Numbered from the stretch's first letter, positions 22,754 to 32,206 are shown. The stretch is 32,690 nt of DNA from Ruminococcus sp. (GCA_015066745.1 SVNW01000040.1:1-32690), one strand, 5' to 3'. A program made the numbers and translations. Notes: generated by a model from the sequence alone, not told the origin.

Positions 22754-24580
22754 TCAATTATTAAGTTTATCTATTAGTTCTTCTGCAATCGTTGCATTTA
22801 CTCGGGCAACCCTTGAAATTTCATCAATATCAGCATTTTTTAAAGCTTCGATCGTTTTAAAATGAGTCATAAGTTTCAAAGCCTTTTTTTCTCCTATGCC
22901 TTTTACCTGAGTAATACGACTGTCAAAAGTTATCTTTGAATGAAGTTTCTTCTGATATGTTATAGCACATCTGTGCATCTCGTCCTGAATATTTGTTATA
23001 AGTGCAAATGCCTGTCTGATACTTGATACAGAGATTTCTTCTCCTCCTGTGGAAATAGCTCTCGTTCTGTGTTTGCTGTCCTTGACTATACCAAATACAG
23101 GAACATCTATTCCCATCTCACGAAGATACGGCTCAACAGCATTTACCTGTCCTTTTCCGCCATCAAGAAATATCAGATCAGGTTTTCTTTTGAAACCTTC
23201 ATCAGTTTCATTTTCATCAAGGTATCTTCTGAAACGTCTCTCCAGAACTTCATGCATACAAGCATAATCATTCTGAATGAGAACATTTTTTATAGAAAAT
23301 CTCTTGTACATTTTTTTCATTGGTCTGCCGTTTTCAAAAACCACCATACTCGCACACATAGCTGACGAACCGAGATTTGAGATGTCATATGCTTCAATAT
23401 ACTCAGGAGGATTTTTCAGCCCGAGAATTTTTGACAATTCTTCAAGTGCCACAAGTTCCTTTCCGGTACGTCCTGCATGAAGTGATAACAATTCACTCGC
23501 ATTATTACGTGCAAGCATTATATATTTCATCATATTACCCTTCTGACGATACAGCACATGAACCGCATGACCGCAATGTTCCTTTAAAAGTTCACTTATT
23601 ATCTCCTTGTCGGGTATATCATCTGCCAGAAAAATATTTTTCGGTATATCCATACTTTCAGAATAATATTGTACAAGAAAATCTTCAAGCATCTCATCAT
23701 CAGCAGATACACCTTCAAAAAAATATGAATTTTTATCTACCAGTCTTCCGTTTCTGTAAACTATAACAGAAACAGCTGTTCCTACCATATTGCTTACTGT
23801 CGCTACTATATCGCTGCTGGCTATATCAGAATCTATTATTTTCTGCGTCTGAGCTGCTTTTTGTATAGACTGTATTCTGTCTCTGAGTTTTGCAGCTTTT
23901 TCAAATTCAAGATTTTCTGACGCTTCAAGCATTTGCACCTGAAGCTTTTCAACAGACTCCTTGCTTCCTGATTTTATATATTCTATCGCCTGATCTATTA
24001 TTTCTGAATATTCAGTTACAGAAATTTTTCCTGTACATACTCCGATGCACTGTTTTATATGATAATTAAGACAAGGTTTTTTATTTGCTACTGTACGACA
24101 CGGAAACTTTTTCTTGCAGGTCGGCAGCATAAAAGCTTTATTTACCTCTGTTACAGTCTGTTTTGTAACAGACGGACTTACATACGGTCCAAGTATAGTA
24201 CCACTTCCCGAAGGCTGATTTCTTGCAGTTATCTTTGGATACTGATCAGCTGATATATGGATATAATGATATCCTTTATCATCTTTTAAGAGGATATTAT
24301 ACTTTGGCTTATGCTGTTTTATCAGACTGCATTCGAGTACAAGTGCTTCATACTCTGTATCAGTTACTATAAAATCATAGTCATATACATTTTCAACCAT
24401 CTTCGCTACTTTCGGAGTATGATCAGCTGATTCCCTGAAATACGATGTTACTCGATTTTTAAGGTTTTTAGCCTTTCCGATATAAATAATATGCCCCAGA
24501 GCATTTTTCATTTTATAAACTCCGGGGCTTGCAGTTAATTTTGAAGTTTTTTCACGAAGATAGGGTAAACGTTCATTCAT
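22754..24580 (-). CDS. uvrC: UvrABC system protein C (excinuclease subunit)
   Basis: UvrC makes both incisions around DNA lesions bound by UvrB in nucleotide excision repair. The 608 residues contain the N-terminal GIY-YIG nuclease (SPGVYKMKN...IYIGKAKNLKNRV, about 18-50), a Cys-rich segment (CKKKFPCRTVANKKPCLNYH), the UvrB-binding UVR motif (LEASENLEFEKAAKLRDRIQ near 210), the RNase H-like C-terminal nuclease (YDISNLGSSAMCASMVVF, IFLDGGKGQVNA) and the helix-hairpin-helix end (ITQVKGIGEKKALKLMTHF). Length is normal. uvrA and uvrB are not in this window. It is the last gene of the operon, 6 bp after the CYTH gene, with only a weak ribosome binding site. Confidence 0.97.
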   Translation of the reverse strand: MNERLPYLREKTSKLTASPGVYKMKNALGHIIYIGKAKNLKNRVTSYFRESADHTPKVAKMVENVYDYDFIVTDTEYEALVLECSLIKQHKPKYNILLKDDKGYHYIHISADQYPKITARNQPSGSGTILGPYVSPSVTKQTVTEVNKAFMLPTCKKKFPCRTVANKKPCLNYHIKQCIGVCTGKISVTEYSEIIDQAIEYIKSGSKESVEKLQVQMLEASENLEFEKAAKLRDRIQSIQKAAQTQKIIDSDIASSDIVATVSNMVGTAVSVIVYRNGRLVDKNSYFFEGVSADDEMLEDFLVQYYSESMDIPKNIFLADDIPDKEIISELLKEHCGHAVHVLYRQKGNMMKYIMLARNNASELLSLHAGRTGKELVALEELSKILGLKNPPEYIEAYDISNLGSSAMCASMVVFENGRPMKKMYKRFSIKNVLIQNDYACMHEVLERRFRRYLDENETDEGFKRKPDLIFLDGGKGQVNAVEPYLREMGIDVPVFGIVKDSKHRTRAISTGGEEISVSSIRQAFALITNIQDEMHRCAITYQKKLHSKITFDSRITQVKGIGEKKALKLMTHFKTIEALKNADIDEISRVARVNATIAEELIDKLNN

Positions 24581-24586
24581 AACCTA

Positions 24587-25159
24587 TCATTCCTTAAACA
24601 TTTCAGATTTTTGCATAAAAAATCTTCTCGCTTTTCCTCCAACTTTATTTTTATACTTCATAAGACCGAGTTTTTCAACAAGAATAGACGTTGCCTTGTG
24701 CGCTTTTTCTGTAAACTCCATTTCTATTTCATAATCACACTTACCAAGATAATAATTTACATCAAAATCAATAGAAAGTGAATCTGACGGTTTAATACTA
24801 CATCTTTTTGTAACAAGATTTCCCTGAAGTGAAAAAGGTATCCACGCAAATTTTCCGTCTTTTAAAGTTATATCATTTGTAAGACTATCTATTTTTCTGC
24901 ATGTTTCTATAGCTTCAGAATAATCTTTGGCAGATAAAACTGATTCTTTCATTTCAAGACTAAGTTCACTGCCGATCTGACGTACTCTAAGAGTCGTATG
25001 CCTGTCAAGCAGATAGTGATCATCTGTATCATAATAATAATTTATCTGCAGTCTTTCCCTGATTTCAAGATCGGGATATTTTTCTTTTATACGATTTATT
25101 ATCCTCTCAAACTTTTCTTTGCTCACAAGAAATTTATATTCCGTTTCCAACATTTTCAT
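24587..25159 (-). CDS. CYTH-domain protein (triphosphate-tunnel family)
   Basis: This 190-residue protein opens with LETEYKFLV, the ExExK signature of the CYTH superfamily (class IV adenylate cyclases, thiamine triphosphatases, inorganic triphosphatases). Further tunnel residues appear as YYYDTDDHYLLDRHTTLRVR, LEMKES and the late YEIEMEF. These enzymes bind triphosphates with divalent metal inside a beta-barrel; here the substrate is unknown, tripolyphosphate or a nucleotide being likely. A TTG codon directly precedes the ATG at 25159. GGAG lies 5 nt before that ATG, and a second ATG two codons on is less well placed. It sits 15 bp after the purine nucleoside phosphorylase gene and 6 bp before uvrC. 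Confidence 0.88.
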   Translation of the reverse strand: MKMLETEYKFLVSKEKFERIINRIKEKYPDLEIRERLQINYYYDTDDHYLLDRHTTLRVRQIGSELSLEMKESVLSAKDYSEAIETCRKIDSLTNDITLKDGKFAWIPFSLQGNLVTKRCSIKPSDSLSIDFDVNYYLGKCDYEIEMEFTEKAHKATSILVEKLGLMKYKNKVGGKARRFFMQKSEMFKE

Positions 25160-25174
25160 CAACTCTCCACAAAA

Positions 25175-26008
25175 TCAATCCAAAATTTCTCTCATATCGC
25201 TTATCGATGTTATTACCAGTTTTTCAAACTTTTCAGATATCATATCTGCAGTTTCCTGCACTTCTTTATGATTAAGCGGTTTATCCATTATTCCTGCTGC
25301 CATATTTGTCACACATGATATTCCACAAACCATCATTTTCATATGATTTGCCGCTACCGCTTCGCAAGCTGTACTCATTCCTACGGCATCTGCCCCCAAT
25401 ATACGACTCATCTTAACTTCTGCCGGTGTTTCATATTCCGGACCGGTAAACTGAAGATATACGCCTTCTTTAAGTTCTATTCCCGCCTTCTGAGCATTAA
25501 GTCGTATAATGTTGCACAATTTTTCATTATACACTGTACTCATATCAGGAAAACGCTCACCGAGTGAATCAATATTCTCACCCACAAGACAGCTTGGTAC
25601 AAATTTTGCAATATGATCTGTTATAAGCATAAGATCTCCGGGTCTGAAATTTTCGTTTACACCACCTGCGGCATTTGTAACAAAAAGTACTTTAGCTCCC
25701 ATCAGTTTCATAAGTCTTACAGGAAGAACAACATCATTTATATTATAACCTTCATAGAAGTGTACTCTTCCCTGCATTATAACAACCTTTACACCACCTA
25801 TCTGTGCAAACACAAATCTTCCTTTGTGTCCTGCAACGGTGGAAACAGGAAATCCTTTTATATCATTATATGAAATTACGGCTGATATTTCAAGCTTATC
25901 AGCAAGATGCCCCAATCCTGAACCAAGTATCAAAGCCACTTGTGGCTTAAAAGGAATTTTTTCTTTTATACTTTCAAAAATAGTATAAAGTCGTTCGTCC
26001 GGTCTCAT
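25175..26008 (-). CDS. punA: Purine nucleoside phosphorylase (PNP-I, trimeric type)
   Basis: This cytoplasmic enzyme cleaves purine nucleosides (inosine, guanosine and their deoxy forms) with phosphate, giving free base and ribose-1-phosphate for salvage. The 277 residues show the family motifs LILGSGLGHLAD (phosphate site), VAGHKGRFVFAQ, MQGRVHFYEGY, VTNAAGGVN, LQFTGPEYETPAE (base-binding Glu), DAVGMSTACEAVAANH and CVTNMAAGI (base-binding Asn). Glu plus Asn in the base pocket indicates specificity for 6-oxopurines. Length is typical. The start is 3 bp after the stop of the transglutaminase gene, with AAAGGCGGG inside that gene's end. Confidence 0.95.
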   Translation of the reverse strand: MRPDERLYTIFESIKEKIPFKPQVALILGSGLGHLADKLEISAVISYNDIKGFPVSTVAGHKGRFVFAQIGGVKVVIMQGRVHFYEGYNINDVVLPVRLMKLMGAKVLFVTNAAGGVNENFRPGDLMLITDHIAKFVPSCLVGENIDSLGERFPDMSTVYNEKLCNIIRLNAQKAGIELKEGVYLQFTGPEYETPAEVKMSRILGADAVGMSTACEAVAANHMKMMVCGISCVTNMAAGIMDKPLNHKEVQETADMISEKFEKLVITSISDMREILD

Positions 26009-26011
26009 AAA

Positions 26012-28279
26012 TTAACCCGCCTTTCTTAATTTTTTACGATTTTTAAGGATTTCGTCCCTGCTTGTCTTTATATTTTCATACACATTATACATTTGAGAAA
26101 CCTGTTCATTACCTATTTTCAGATTTCCATAGACAACAGATTCAAAGATCTGAACTGCTGACTGCATATCAACACCATACAGTCTGTATATATCACCCGC
26201 TATTTGTCTTATAGTAACAGCACTCTCTAATTCGGACATATTTTCAATCCTTTTGGCAATAAGCTCAACTGCTCTTTCAGGTTTTGCTTTATAAACTTTA
26301 ATTTTGAAATACTTTTCGTAAAGTTTAGGATAAATATACTTTGCAAATATTATTATAAATATTATGAGCAACAAAGTGCCTACAGCAAGAATAACTGTCA
26401 TGATATAGTCATACGATATCTTGTCATCAGCCATCTGAACCTGAGTTGGTTCAAATACTGTCCAGCCATATCCCGGAATAAAAAGTTCAGGATATGCATG
26501 AAGGTCCGCATCTGTTACTTCAATAAGTCCTGTATCAGGATTTGCCGTTTTAAGATGTATCCCTTCACAGTATCGTGCCGGAATACCGATATAACGTGCC
26601 ATAAGAGTCATTGCTGTTGCATACTCACCGCATATACCTGTCTTTCCTTCAAAAAGAAAATATTCCATATTGAAGTTGTCAGGTCGCTCATATGAAAGAT
26701 CATATTCAAAGTCATTAAGTTTAAAATAATCCTGTATATTATAAGCCTTTTCTATGACAGACTGTGACTTTTCCGTTGCTTTTTGCGCAAGTTCATCGAT
26801 TTTGTCAGAACCTTTGGCTGTATAACGTTCCATATACATTTTGGCACTATCATAATCTGCTATATAAGCAAGCACTACTTCTTTTTCATCATCATTAAAA
26901 TCATTTTCACAAACTATATTATTAAGTTCAAAAAGAAATTCATCATAGTTTTCAAAATTAAGATTTTTTATCATTTCAATAAATTTTTCTTCAAAAATAA
27001 TACTTTGTGAATAATAATCTGCTGTATATTTTTTTACATGAACTGATTGATTGTAATATGTGTTATCATTACGAATAAATATCACATTACTGTCCTGCCC
27101 TGTATTAGGGTATTTATTTGTACCATAAATATTATTTACAAATGAAGGTACAAAATAATAAGTTGAATAATATCCGACATTTGAACTTATCATAGAAACT
27201 TTCTTTTGATAATCATACGAAGAAATAGTATTGTCAAGATTTTCAAAACCATATTTCTTTGCAAACTCCTCATCAGTATCAGAAGCTTTTACAACAGTAT
27301 TATAAAAAAGAACAGGATTGATTTTCTGCTTATACGATTCTTCCTGTAATGTATCAGGATTGATCTCAGTTTCATATGACAATGATTTTTCAGTATTTGT
27401 AATATCTTTACTCCACGTATTTTTATCATAATCATACTTGCAAAATGTCTGATGTTTAAGGTTTATATTTTCTTCTTCGGACTTAAACTCATAAAGTCTG
27501 ATATCTGAAAAATCAATATAAGTTTCTATAGATGTAGATGTATCTGACATAAGTCCGAGTCTTCCGAGCATATAATTGGTAAATGCATCTGATTCCAGCC
27601 AGTAGTTTATCCAGTCATTGTTTACATCTATATTTGGCTTAGGAATTACAAGTGCCAGAAAACAAGCACCGGAAAGAAAATAGACAATTGATTTTTTATA
27701 TCCCTTATCCATATACAGTTTCTGATTTGGTTTTGTATTTAGCTGACGGCAATGTATCATAAGTGCAACGTACAGTACAAGAAGTGCCATAGCAAAGAAA
27801 ACCGGTACCTGTTCACCTTCTTTTCTATAAAAAGCAAACGGTATGAGTGTTATCATAAATGTCCATGATATTCTGTAACGCACTGCTGAAAAATAATATA
27901 CTGTTGACGCGATAAAAAAATTCATCGTAATAAAAGTTGCAATAATATATGAAAGTGAAAAATCAACGAGTGCCTGAGGAGATAAAAACCATATAAAAAA
28001 ATCTATACTGCTTTTATTTTGCCCTGTCTTTATTGCAATAACTACAAGAATACATATTGCTACAAACGAACCTAAAACAGATATAAATCTCAATATCATT
28101 GATTTTTTTGCTATATAATCATATAAGGAAAAAGTAAGTGTCTGAAAAACAACAGTTATTATTGTAAAAGCCAATATATATTCCTTAGTATAATTATACA
28201 TACATGAAACTATTATCATTATAGAAAGAGAAAGAGCAATAATATTTTTTAAAAATCCTTCTTTAATTGAATTTATCAT
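26012..28279 (-). CDS. Membrane transglutaminase-like protein (TgpA/YebA type)
   Basis: This 755-residue protein has about six membrane helices in the first 210 residues, a long extracytoplasmic region and a further helix near 645-668 (MTVILAVGTLLLIIFIIIFA) before a cytoplasmic tail. The papain-like transglutaminase core has Cys550 (GKTGICGEYATA) and His594 (DLHAYPELFIPGYGW), with the third residue in VFEPT as in TgpA/YebA relatives. In other bacteria the moxR-DUF58-transglutaminase set is conserved and linked to envelope functions; the substrate is unknown. An ATG 21 bases upstream overlaps the previous gene; AAAGGGG sits 6 nt before the ATG at 28279, which is therefore chosen. Confidence 0.9.
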   Translation of the reverse strand: MINSIKEGFLKNIIALSLSIMIIVSCMYNYTKEYILAFTIITVVFQTLTFSLYDYIAKKSMILRFISVLGSFVAICILVVIAIKTGQNKSSIDFFIWFLSPQALVDFSLSYIIATFITMNFFIASTVYYFSAVRYRISWTFMITLIPFAFYRKEGEQVPVFFAMALLVLYVALMIHCRQLNTKPNQKLYMDKGYKKSIVYFLSGACFLALVIPKPNIDVNNDWINYWLESDAFTNYMLGRLGLMSDTSTSIETYIDFSDIRLYEFKSEEENINLKHQTFCKYDYDKNTWSKDITNTEKSLSYETEINPDTLQEESYKQKINPVLFYNTVVKASDTDEEFAKKYGFENLDNTISSYDYQKKVSMISSNVGYYSTYYFVPSFVNNIYGTNKYPNTGQDSNVIFIRNDNTYYNQSVHVKKYTADYYSQSIIFEEKFIEMIKNLNFENYDEFLFELNNIVCENDFNDDEKEVVLAYIADYDSAKMYMERYTAKGSDKIDELAQKATEKSQSVIEKAYNIQDYFKLNDFEYDLSYERPDNFNMEYFLFEGKTGICGEYATAMTLMARYIGIPARYCEGIHLKTANPDTGLIEVTDADLHAYPELFIPGYGWTVFEPTQVQMADDKISYDYIMTVILAVGTLLLIIFIIIFAKYIYPKLYEKYFKIKVYKAKPERAVELIAKRIENMSELESAVTIRQIAGDIYRLYGVDMQSAVQIFESVVYGNLKIGNEQVSQMYNVYENIKTSRDEILKNRKKLRKAG

Positions 28280-28292
28280 ATTGGTCCCCTTT

Positions 28293-29468
28293 CTACACAT
28301 ACTTTGATATACTGTGGTCGTTATTTATTATCCACAGATCAGAAAGAGTGTTTTTCATTTTTTTCACAAGACTTCCCGGCATTATAACTCTTGAACTGTC
28401 ACCGTTAAGAGAAGTCTGCTCAATATTCTGTGCAAATTTTTGTGTACATCCGAGAGTATATACTATATTTACATTTGTTGATTTTACTCCCCCATTATTT
28501 TCTATATCAATTTCTCTTTCAGAAAAAGTTACTGATGCCATATCACCTGCAATCATTTCAACCTGTTCAGAAAATGAGACTGTCTCTTTCTTTACAACAC
28601 CACCACGTACATATGAATATGTACACTCTATACCATGTTTAACACACAAAAGCAATAGTGCAAGAGAATTTTCAACTATCATCTGCTCTGATAACATCTT
28701 CTCTGTTTCATCTTCAAAACTTAATGTTTCAGAGTTATTTATTATGATATCAGGCAATGTTATTCCGGCTGATTCATCTTTACGAACAAAAAGCTTACGT
28801 CTTTTGGTTGATATTTTCCAGTTTATTTTTTTCAGGGAATCCCCCGGAATATATTCTCTGTACTCATATCCCGGAAAAGCTGATCTTCCTGCTACCGAAT
28901 CAGTTGTATCATCTTCATCATTATCACAAAGTGTATTGTATATATTTCTTATGAGCTCACCCGAATCATCTATTTCCTTTATATCAGGGCGAATAAAAAG
29001 CTTGGTGCTGATATCATCATTTCTGTTTATCCTGAACTTGAATATTCCAAGATAATCTGTAATAAATATATTGTTTACAGATATATCACCTATTCCGCAT
29101 ATTTGCGGAATTATATCTGCTTTTATAGAAAGCTTCTTATTTTCAGACATAGAAAATCTGTAAATATTTTGTTCCAGACTTGCAAATCTTTTTGATATAT
29201 CCAGGTTAAAACTGACTATAGGGATAGGTAAAACCGTATCTTTAGTAATATTCACGCTTAAACTTACAGGCTTATTTTTATCAACTATACTGTCAGGTGT
29301 GTTAAGTGAAAATGTCAGTTTGTTTTTTGTCATGCATGTAAGAATAAGCGAAAGGATCGGTGTTACTGTTATAAAAACCGTCATTATCCCACCTGCCTTC
29401 TTGTCAAAAAGCAACATATACATAACAGAAGAAATAAACACAATAAAATACGAAATTATAGCTTTCAT
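28293..29468 (-). CDS. DUF58 domain protein
   Basis: This 391-residue protein has two membrane helices at the N terminus (about 2-22 and 27-45), a beta-sandwich-like region (about 50-170) and the DUF58 signature YREYIPGDSLKKINWKISTK followed by LFVRKDES near residue 215-240, then a von Willebrand-A-like segment (LPDIIINNSE). DUF58 proteins are the normal partner of MoxR ATPases, which probably remodel them. GAGGT overlaps the stop of moxR 7 bp upstream, so translation is likely coupled. Function beyond this pairing is not known. Confidence 0.92.
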   Translation of the reverse strand: MKAIISYFIVFISSVMYMLLFDKKAGGIMTVFITVTPILSLILTCMTKNKLTFSLNTPDSIVDKNKPVSLSVNITKDTVLPIPIVSFNLDISKRFASLEQNIYRFSMSENKKLSIKADIIPQICGIGDISVNNIFITDYLGIFKFRINRNDDISTKLFIRPDIKEIDDSGELIRNIYNTLCDNDEDDTTDSVAGRSAFPGYEYREYIPGDSLKKINWKISTKRRKLFVRKDESAGITLPDIIINNSETLSFEDETEKMLSEQMIVENSLALLLLCVKHGIECTYSYVRGGVVKKETVSFSEQVEMIAGDMASVTFSEREIDIENNGGVKSTNVNIVYTLGCTQKFAQNIEQTSLNGDSSRVIMPGSLVKKMKNTLSDLWIINNDHSISKYV

Positions 29469-29475
29469 ATCTACC

Positions 29476-30426
29476 TCACTGAACCATTTCCTGACGTTGC
29501 ATAGGAACAGGAAGTGTATTTAATATTCTGTTTACAAACTCTCCCGATGTATTATATTTTGTTTTTCCTTTTGCAGATAGTATAATTCGGTGTGCAAGAA
29601 CACTTCCTGCTATATATTTTACATCATCAGGAACAACATAATTTCTGCCACTTATAAACGCTACTGCTTTTGCTGCTTTATAAAGTGCTATGCTTCCTCT
29701 CGGACTTACGCCAAGTGTCACAACTTCGCTGTCACGAGTACTTCTTACTATATCCGTAATATATTTTCTTACCTGAGGAACTACAGCAACTTTTCTTACT
29801 TCGTCCTGTAAATTTCGTATATCCTCAAGACTAAGCACTGCATTTTCTATAAAATAAACAGGATTTCCGAATTCTGTACGTTCGAGTATCTGCATTTCTT
29901 CTTCAGAAGTCGGATAACCCATATTTATCTTCATAAAAAATCTGTCCATCTGAGCTTCAGGCAAATGATATGTACCATACGTTTCTACCGGATTCTGTGT
30001 AGCAAGAACCATAAAAGGTTTTGGCAGAACATGAGTAGAACCGTCAAGACTTATCTGCCCTTCTTCCATTATTTCAAGCAGACTTGACTGAGCCTTAGGA
30101 GAAGCTCGGTTTATTTCATCGGCCAGAAGGAAATTGCATATAGCCGCTCCGGGCTTATATTCAAGTTCACCTGTAGTCTGATTTATCATCGTAAATCCGA
30201 TTATATCCGAAGGCATAATATCAGGTGTCATCTGTATTCTGTTGAATTTTCCGTTAAGCGATCTTGAAAGAGACGCTATAAGCTGAGTCTTTCCCACTCC
30301 GGGAACGTCTTCTATAAGTATATGTCCTTCACACAAAAGTGCTGATATTAATTTTAATATTACATCTTTTTTTCCAACAATAACTTTTTCTATACTTGAT
30401 GTAAGATTCATTATTCTCTGATCCAT
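29476..30426 (-). CDS. MoxR-family AAA+ ATPase
   Basis: This 316-residue cytoplasmic ATPase acts as a chaperone-like remodeller of partner proteins. Motifs in order: Walker A DVPGVGKTQ (about 40-48), Walker B LLADEINRASPKAQSSLLE (about 100-120), sensor 1 VLATQNPVE, the arginine finger region LPEAQMDRFFMKI, and sensor 2 GVSPRGSIAL. Length and motif order are typical of MoxR. It is the first gene of an operon with DUF58, transglutaminase, punA, CYTH and uvrC, behind a strong promoter (30474-30502). GAGG lies about 10 nt before ATG. Confidence 0.95.
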   Translation of the reverse strand: MDQRIMNLTSSIEKVIVGKKDVILKLISALLCEGHILIEDVPGVGKTQLIASLSRSLNGKFNRIQMTPDIMPSDIIGFTMINQTTGELEYKPGAAICNFLLADEINRASPKAQSSLLEIMEEGQISLDGSTHVLPKPFMVLATQNPVETYGTYHLPEAQMDRFFMKINMGYPTSEEEMQILERTEFGNPVYFIENAVLSLEDIRNLQDEVRKVAVVPQVRKYITDIVRSTRDSEVVTLGVSPRGSIALYKAAKAVAFISGRNYVVPDDVKYIAGSVLAHRIILSAKGKTKYNTSGEFVNRILNTLPVPMQRQEMVQ

Positions 30427-30473
30427 AAGTGTATTTCCTCTTTCTTATGTATTTTTAATAATAGTATTTATTA

Positions 30474-30502
30474 ATTATATCAAAAAACAAATATTTTTTC
30501 AA
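30474..30502 (-). promoter_or_regulatory. Promoter of the moxR-to-uvrC operon
   Basis: On the minus strand TTGAAA (30497-30502) and TATAAT (30474-30479) are separated by 17 bp ending in TGA (extended -10). No other promoter is apparent in the short gaps downstream. Confidence 0.85.
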
Positions 30503-30523
30503 TACTGATTATAGTATTTTTTT

Positions 30524-30563
30524 CAAAAATAAAAAGGGACAGAATCGTGAAATCTCTGTCCCT
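30524..30563 (-). terminator. Rho-independent terminator after the PrsA-like gene
   Basis: A 9-bp G+C-rich stem (AGGGACAGA 30535-30543 with TCTGTCCCT 30555-30563) is followed on the minus strand by TTTTATTTTTG. Confidence 0.88.
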
Positions 30564-30587
30564 GTGTTATTTATAAAATATTTATTA

Positions 30588-32165
30588 TTAATCAAATTTA
30601 AGATTGAACGGATCATATCTCTTGTATGCTCTGTTATTCTTCTTGAGATCTTCTTCAGTTACCCATTCAAGAGTTTTTGCTTTGAATTCTTCTTCAAGTA
30701 TCTCCCAGAGAAGTCCTTGTCTCTGTTCACCTTCGAGGAAATCGTCTCTTTCGAGTATGTCAAGACGCTGTATAACATAAATATAAAGTTTCTCTTCATC
30801 TTCAACTATTATCGGATCTCCGTTTACAACACACTCGTCAAAAATAGCTTCATTTACAACCTGTGAAGGATTGTATCCCTCTTCTTCTGAACCTTTGTAA
30901 ATTATATTTTCATTTGCATAAGGGTCTTCTTCTGTTTCATCAGTTGATTCTTCAGTAGTTTCTTCTGATTCTTCAGTTGTTTCTCCGGTAGTTTCAGTAG
31001 ATTCTTCTGTCTCAGAAGTTGTTTCTTCATTCACTTCTTCTTCATTTGCTTCTTCAGTAGTTTCCTCAGTTGCTTCTTCGGTTACAGTGTTATCTGCTGA
31101 CTCCCCGTCTTCATTCTGCGCTTGTAAATGTTCTTCACTCTGAGCATCATTTTCTTGCGCCCCTGCATCACCTTCTGAAGTTTCTGCTTGTTCTTCCGCT
31201 TGAGCTGATATTGCTTCTTGAGTTTCTTCTTCACCTTCAACAGTTGTAGTTTCTTCTTCTGCTTCTTCATTTTCCGTTCCTTCATTATTGTCGGCAACAG
31301 TAGTAGTTTCTGCCGGTTCTTCTGTAGAAGACTCACCAGTTACTTCTGTTTCTGTGGATCCTTCGGTTGCTTCTGTAGTTTCTGCTGGTTCTTCTGTTGT
31401 TTCTGTTCCTTCTTCTGCAGTCGCTTCTTCTTCAAGTTTCTTTCTGTATTCAGAATACTCTTCTATAAGAGCATCAAAATCTTCACCGGCTTTTGCTCTC
31501 TTGAGATAATCATCAGCCATCTCTTTTATTTTCTTTTTACCTTCATCATCAAGTTCTTCAGACGCACCGTCTGTAAGATGAAGCTGTATCATTTTTACTC
31601 TTGAATAATTCCCTTCAAGGTAAGCTTTTATGTCATTGTCAGAATATTCAAACTCTCCGCCCTTATCATAGCATTTGTTGAAAACTTCTGTCTGCATATA
31701 ATCAAATTCCATTATTTCTTTGAATGATTCCTTACCGATACCATTCTGCTCATAAACCTCAGAATAGTATGACCACATCATATCTACCTGATCGTTTATC
31801 TCTTTCTTTTTTGCTTCATCGATCTCAAGTCCAAGTTCCTTGAACTTCTTTTCAACAGCAAGGTGTATTCTTACGTTCTGAGTAGCCTGATCATTTACCC
31901 AGTCAGTAAAGTTCATATTTTCAATAGTTTTTGTTTTCAGAAGTTTTGTATCTGCGACGTCAAGATTTTCATCTTCCTCAGTAAGCTTTGTTATAGCTTC
32001 GTTGTAAGCCTGTGTCTGATAGAAAATGTATACACCGGCATTTACTTTCTGATCGCCGTATTCCACTATCCATGATGTTGACTCACCACAACTTGTAGCA
32101 GCAAACATCATAGTAACAGCTGTAACCGCCGCAATCAGCTTTTTATAATACTTCTTAAGAGACAT
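30588..32165 (-). CDS. PrsA/SurA-like peptidyl-prolyl isomerase lipoprotein with acidic insert
   Basis: This 525-residue lipoprotein has a signal peptide ending in AATSC (Cys26). Residues 30-180 form a helical SurA-N-like chaperone domain (IHLAVEKKFKELGLEIDEAK). A parvulin-like isomerase region starts at about 188 (RVKMIQLHL, then YLKRAKAGEDFDALIEEYSE) and resumes at about 416 (PYANENIIYKGSEEEGYNPS to LYIYVIQRLDI). Between them lie about 170 residues almost only Glu, Thr, Ser, Ala and Gly. The usual GGDLG-type parvulin loop is not seen, so isomerase activity is doubtful; chaperone function for exported proteins is more likely. GGAGG lies 8 nt before ATG. It is a single-gene unit with promoter and terminator. 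Confidence 0.82.
   Translation of the reverse strand: MSLKKYYKKLIAAVTAVTMMFAATSCGESTSWIVEYGDQKVNAGVYIFYQTQAYNEAITKLTEEDENLDVADTKLLKTKTIENMNFTDWVNDQATQNVRIHLAVEKKFKELGLEIDEAKKKEINDQVDMMWSYYSEVYEQNGIGKESFKEIMEFDYMQTEVFNKCYDKGGEFEYSDNDIKAYLEGNYSRVKMIQLHLTDGASEELDDEGKKKIKEMADDYLKRAKAGEDFDALIEEYSEYRKKLEEEATAEEGTETTEEPAETTEATEGSTETEVTGESSTEEPAETTTVADNNEGTENEEAEEETTTVEGEEETQEAISAQAEEQAETSEGDAGAQENDAQSEEHLQAQNEDGESADNTVTEEATEETTEEANEEEVNEETTSETEESTETTGETTEESEETTEESTDETEEDPYANENIIYKGSEEEGYNPSQVVNEAIFDECVVNGDPIIVEDEEKLYIYVIQRLDILERDDFLEGEQRQGLLWEILEEEFKAKTLEWVTEEDLKKNNRAYKRYDPFNLKFD
30921..31436 (-). repeat. Low-complexity Glu/Thr-rich coding repeat in the PrsA-like gene
   Basis: This stretch encodes residues 244-415 of the PrsA-like lipoprotein, with imperfect short units such as TEE, ETTEE, EEPAETT and ESTE. 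At DNA level it consists of degenerate GAA/ACW-type codon repeats, which can expand or contract by slippage. The result is a highly negative, probably disordered segment on the outside of the cell. Confidence 0.9.
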
Positions 32166-32206
32166 TTCTTATTCCTCCGAACAATATTTTTTTCATATAC
32201 TTACTT

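Noticed and set aside
30921-31436. CRISPR-like or tandem DNA repeat
   Set aside because: There are no regular repeat-spacer units; the periodicity is imperfect codon repetition inside an open frame.
31218-31604. Phe/Cys/Ser-rich open frame antisense to the acidic repeat
   Set aside because: It is the mirror image of the Glu/Thr codon repeat and has no independent signal of coding.
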